Shown here in pieces: positions 6,344 to 7,819 of a stretch of DNA of 7,819 bases (within the stretch, counting starts at the first letter, position 1; every line of letters begins with the position of its first letter). Source of the DNA: Acidimicrobiia bacterium (GTDB lineage Bacteria > Actinomycetota > Acidimicrobiia > Spongiisociales > ZC4RG35). The DNA lies in contig QIDW01000227.1 of assembly GCA_003230435.1 (NCBI GenBank), forward strand, positions 1 through 7,819, given 5' to 3'. Both the position numbers and the translations under genes were made by a program. The notes beneath the pieces were generated by a model. It was not told the DNA's origin and searched no databases. It was given only the letters and a program-made list of their open reading frames with translations.

Positions 6344-6352
6344 CCCCTTTCT
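6344..6352 (-). promoter_or_regulatory. Strong Shine-Dalgarno of the CBS-BON gene
   Basis: On the minus strand AGAAAGGGG lies 5 nt before the ATG at 6338 and is nearly complementary to the 3' end of 16S rRNA (AGAAAGGAGG). It decides the start codon. It also shows that this gene has a real 5' leader, unlike the leaderless-looking genes around it. Confidence 0.75.
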
Positions 6353-6452
6353 TTTGTTCCGAAGTTATGGATCGACACAAAGGGCCGCTAGGGGATTTCG
6401 GCCCACACGGCGGTGACGAATGCGCCCGACTCAAGCGACACCCTCGCCCCGC

Positions 6453-6458
6453 TACTCT
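6453..6458 (+). promoter_or_regulatory. Candidate -10 hexamer for a leaderless purC transcript
   Basis: TACTCT fits TANNNT and lies exactly 8 nt before the GTG at 6467, the same spacing as the TACCAT before gcdH. It supports the downstream GTG as the purC start and a transcript beginning at or next to it. No -35 hexamer at the usual distance is convincing. Confidence 0.38.
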
Positions 6459-6466
6459 GCCGCCGC

Positions 6467-7351
6467 GTGCCGGCACTTCCTCATATCGCCTCGGGCAAGG
6501 TCCGGGAGATCTACGAGATCGATCCAGAGAATCTCCTTTTCGTCGCCACGGACCGCATCTCCGCCTACGACGTCATCCTCGATCAGACCATCCCGGACAA
6601 GGGACGAGTCCTCACTGGAGTCAGTCTTCACTTCTTCGACCTCCTCGAAACGCCAAACCACCTCGTCACGACCGAACTTGGGGATATTGCGAGCCTCTCC
6701 GAAGAGGACCGACGCGAGCTCTCCGGACGGTCAATGGTCGTGCGGAAGGCGGAGGTGATCCCGGTCGAGTGTGTGGTTCGCGGCTACCTGTACGGGTCTT
6801 CGTGGCGTGAGTATCGAGATGGTGGTGGTCCCACCACCGAGCACCTCCCTGAGGGTCTCAGAATGGCGGACAAGCTTGCTGAGCCGATCTTCACTCCGGC
6901 GACAAAAGCAACCACCGGGCACGACGAGAACATAACCGAAGCACAGACCAGGGACATTCTCGGGGATGACCTCTATGAGGAGCTGCGCTCACGCTCGATC
7001 GACATCTACCTGAGGGCTTCTGACTACGCCGCCGAGAGAGGTGTGATTCTCGCCGACACCAAGTTCGAGTTCGGCTTCTCAAACGGTGAGCTCCTTCTCA
7101 TCGACGAGGTGCTCACTCCCGACTCCTCTCGTTACTGGCCTGCCGACGAGTGGGCCCCCGGCAACGAGATCCCATCGTTCGACAAGCAATACGTACGGGA
7201 GTGGCTCGACAAGCAACCCTGGGAAAAGACGCCACCCGCTCCCAACCTTCCCAAGGAGATCGTGGAGGGAACCCGGGCCCGTTACGTAGAAGCGTTCGAG
7301 CGGATAACCGGGAACGGCTTCGACGACTACCTATCCGGCACCAACTCATGA
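6467..7351 (+). CDS. purC: Phosphoribosylaminoimidazole-succinocarboxamide (SAICAR) synthase
   Basis: PurC joins aspartate to CAIR with ATP to make SAICAR (step 7), the substrate of PurB. From the GTG at 6467 the product has 294 residues. SGKVREIY (9-16) forms the nucleotide-binding start, followed by ATDRISAYD (27-35). The first family signature is VIPVECVVRGYLYGSSW (97-113); FTPATKA (142-148) and HDENIT come next. The second signature is DTKFEFGF (197-204), followed by DEVLTPDSSRYWPADEW (213-229). The sequence resembles the Mycobacterium tuberculosis enzyme, whose N-terminus (as I recall it) aligns with this GTG start. An in-frame GTG at 6413 would add 18 residues lacking family similarity, so the later start is preferred. 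The TGA stop overlaps the purS ATG, making purC the first gene of a purC-purS-purQ operon that diverges from the CBS-BON gene. Confidence 0.95.
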   Translation: MPALPHIASGKVREIYEIDPENLLFVATDRISAYDVILDQTIPDKGRVLTGVSLHFFDLLETPNHLVTTELGDIASLSEEDRRELSGRSMVVRKAEVIPVECVVRGYLYGSSWREYRDGGGPTTEHLPEGLRMADKLAEPIFTPATKATTGHDENITEAQTRDILGDDLYEELRSRSIDIYLRASDYAAERGVILADTKFEFGFSNGELLLIDEVLTPDSSRYWPADEWAPGNEIPSFDKQYVREWLDKQPWEKTPPAPNLPKEIVEGTRARYVEAFERITGNGFDDYLSGTNS

Positions 7352-7590
7352 AAGTGACTGTGACCATCAACCGGCGGCCGGAGATCGCCGATCCCGAAGG
7401 AACGACCGTTGAACGGGCCCTCCAAGACCTTGGCTACACGGAAACGTCTCGAGTCCGAATGGACCGGGTGGTTCACATGGATGTGTCAGGAGAGGACGCC
7501 GCGGCAGTGAAGGCCCTCGTCGAGGAGATGTGTCGTCGCCTCCTGGCCAATCCGGTTCTCGAGGATTTTGAGGTGGAGGTCTACGAATGA
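7348..7590 (+). CDS. purS: Phosphoribosylformylglycinamidine synthase subunit PurS
   Basis: PurS is the small structural subunit of the three-part FGAM synthase, bridging the glutaminase PurQ and the synthetase PurL (step 4 of purine synthesis). The product has 80 residues, the normal size. It starts MKVTVTINRRPEIADPEG and continues TTVERALQDLGY, the family hallmark, ending in a helix with LVEEMCRRLLANPVLEDFEVEVYE. The usual basic VR.GK stretch is altered to VRMDRVV. The ATG overlaps the purC TGA as ATGA and has no Shine-Dalgarno, so translation is probably coupled to purC. Its own TGA overlaps the purQ ATG. Identification rests on sequence plus the conserved purS-purQ adjacency. Confidence 0.93.
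   Translation: MKVTVTINRRPEIADPEGTTVERALQDLGYTETSRVRMDRVVHMDVSGEDAAAVKALVEEMCRRLLANPVLEDFEVEVYE
7575..7580 (+). promoter_or_regulatory. Shine-Dalgarno of purQ inside the purS end
   Basis: GGAGGT lies 6 nt before the purQ ATG at 7587 and is embedded in the codons for the final EVEVYE of PurS. It is one of the few strong ribosome-binding sites in the window. It suggests that PurQ can be initiated independently as well as by coupling. Confidence 0.7.
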
Positions 7591-7819
7591 GGACGGCCGT
7601 CATCGTCTTCCCGGGCACCAACTGTGAGCACGATGTGGTCTACGCCCTGAAGGCTCTGGGTGGGGATGCCGACATCGTATGGCACCGCGAGACGAGCTTG
7701 GACGATTTCGACGGTGTGATCCTGCCTGGCGGTTTTGCCCACGGCGACTATCTCAGGACGGGTGCCATTGCCCGCTTTTCACCGGTTATGCGAGACGTGA
7801 GACGCATGGCGGAAGATGG
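7587..7819 (+). CDS. purQ: Phosphoribosylformylglycinamidine synthase subunit PurQ, N-terminal part
   Basis: PurQ is the class I glutamine amidotransferase that supplies ammonia to PurL for FGAM formation. The frame is open from the ATG at 7587 to the end of the window (about 77 codons). The visible part carries AVIVFPGTNCEHD at the N-terminus, IVWHRETSLDDFDGVILPGGFAHGDYLRTGAIARFSPVM, and the start of the following helix. This is unmistakably PurQ. The nucleophilic Cys (in the GVCNGFQ-type motif) and the His-Glu pair lie downstream of the window. The Thr in LRTGAIA replaces a Cys common in relatives, but that Cys is not the catalytic one. The gene overlaps purS by ATGA. In actinobacteria purL usually lies downstream. 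Confidence 0.95.
   Translation, partial: MRTAVIVFPGTNCEHDVVYALKALGGDADIVWHRETSLDDFDGVILPGGFAHGDYLRTGAIARFSPVMRDVRRMAED

Noticed and set aside
6413..6466. In-frame GTG at 6413 as the purC start, adding 18 residues.
   Set aside because: The extra residues have no family similarity and no Shine-Dalgarno precedes this GTG, whereas the GTG at 6467 fits the usual actinobacterial N-terminus and has a TANNNT hexamer 8 nt upstream. It is not fully excluded.
6339..6476. Upstream extension of the CBS-BON frame by 46 residues.
   Set aside because: The extension is Arg-, Pro- and Ser-rich without domain similarity, and a strong Shine-Dalgarno marks the ATG at 6338.
6073..6810. Open frame of 245 codons on the plus strand, antisense to the CBS-BON gene and running into purC.
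   Set aside because: Ser/Arg-rich composition typical of a shadow frame in GC-rich DNA, with no domain similarity and overlap with two well-supported genes.
7734..7775. PurQ segment with Thr instead of Cys in LRTGAIA, which might suggest a dead amidotransferase.
   Set aside because: The nucleophilic Cys of PurQ is in a later GVCNGFQ-type motif beyond the window, so this change says nothing about activity.

Overview
The window looks like a chromosomal housekeeping segment from a moderately GC-rich bacterium, most likely an actinomycete-type organism (Actinomycetota, perhaps Acidimicrobiia; this placement is inference). Three things support this. PurC closely resembles the actinobacterial form, including its N-terminal and SSRYWPAD regions. 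The LytR-CpsA-Psr protein is of a type I associate with this group. Most genes lack a Shine-Dalgarno sequence but have a TANNNT-like hexamer 7-9 nt before the start codon, as in leaderless actinobacterial genes. No mobile element, CRISPR array, RNA gene or obvious recent transfer is visible.

Layout, left to right. Positions 1-763 hold the 3' end of purD and all of purE, overlapping by ATGA. After a 31-nt gap comes a glutaryl-CoA dehydrogenase-like gene (795-1961). It converges on a YcaQ-type DNA glycosylase gene (2004-3176, minus), and a long inverted repeat lies between them. The glycosylase gene diverges from purB (3215-4513) across 38 bp. purB converges on a LytR-CpsA-Psr gene (4510-5616, minus) so tightly that both stop codons lie in one CTAG. 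Upstream of that gene on the minus strand is a CBS-CBS-BON protein gene (5649-6338), which diverges from purC (6467-7351). purC overlaps purS (7348-7590), and purS overlaps purQ (7587 to the window end), each by ATGA.

The plus-strand backbone is de novo purine synthesis: PurD (step 2), PurS and PurQ (step 4, with PurL presumably beyond the window), PurE (step 6), PurC (step 7) and PurB (step 8). Unrelated genes are inserted between the pur genes. As I recall it, the order purD..purB..purC..purS-purQ with intervening genes matches the Mycobacterium tuberculosis layout. The inserted genes cover acyl-CoA oxidation, alkylation and crosslink repair, cell-wall polymer ligation, and a possible nucleotide-sensing CBS protein. 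None is a known purine gene.

I found no convincing new multi-gene system. The observations most worth following up are the probable leaderless promoters, one centred in a dyad before gcdH; the CBS-BON gene divergent from purC; and the PurE sequence variants with no adjacent purK. No gene-free stretch exceeds about 130 bases.
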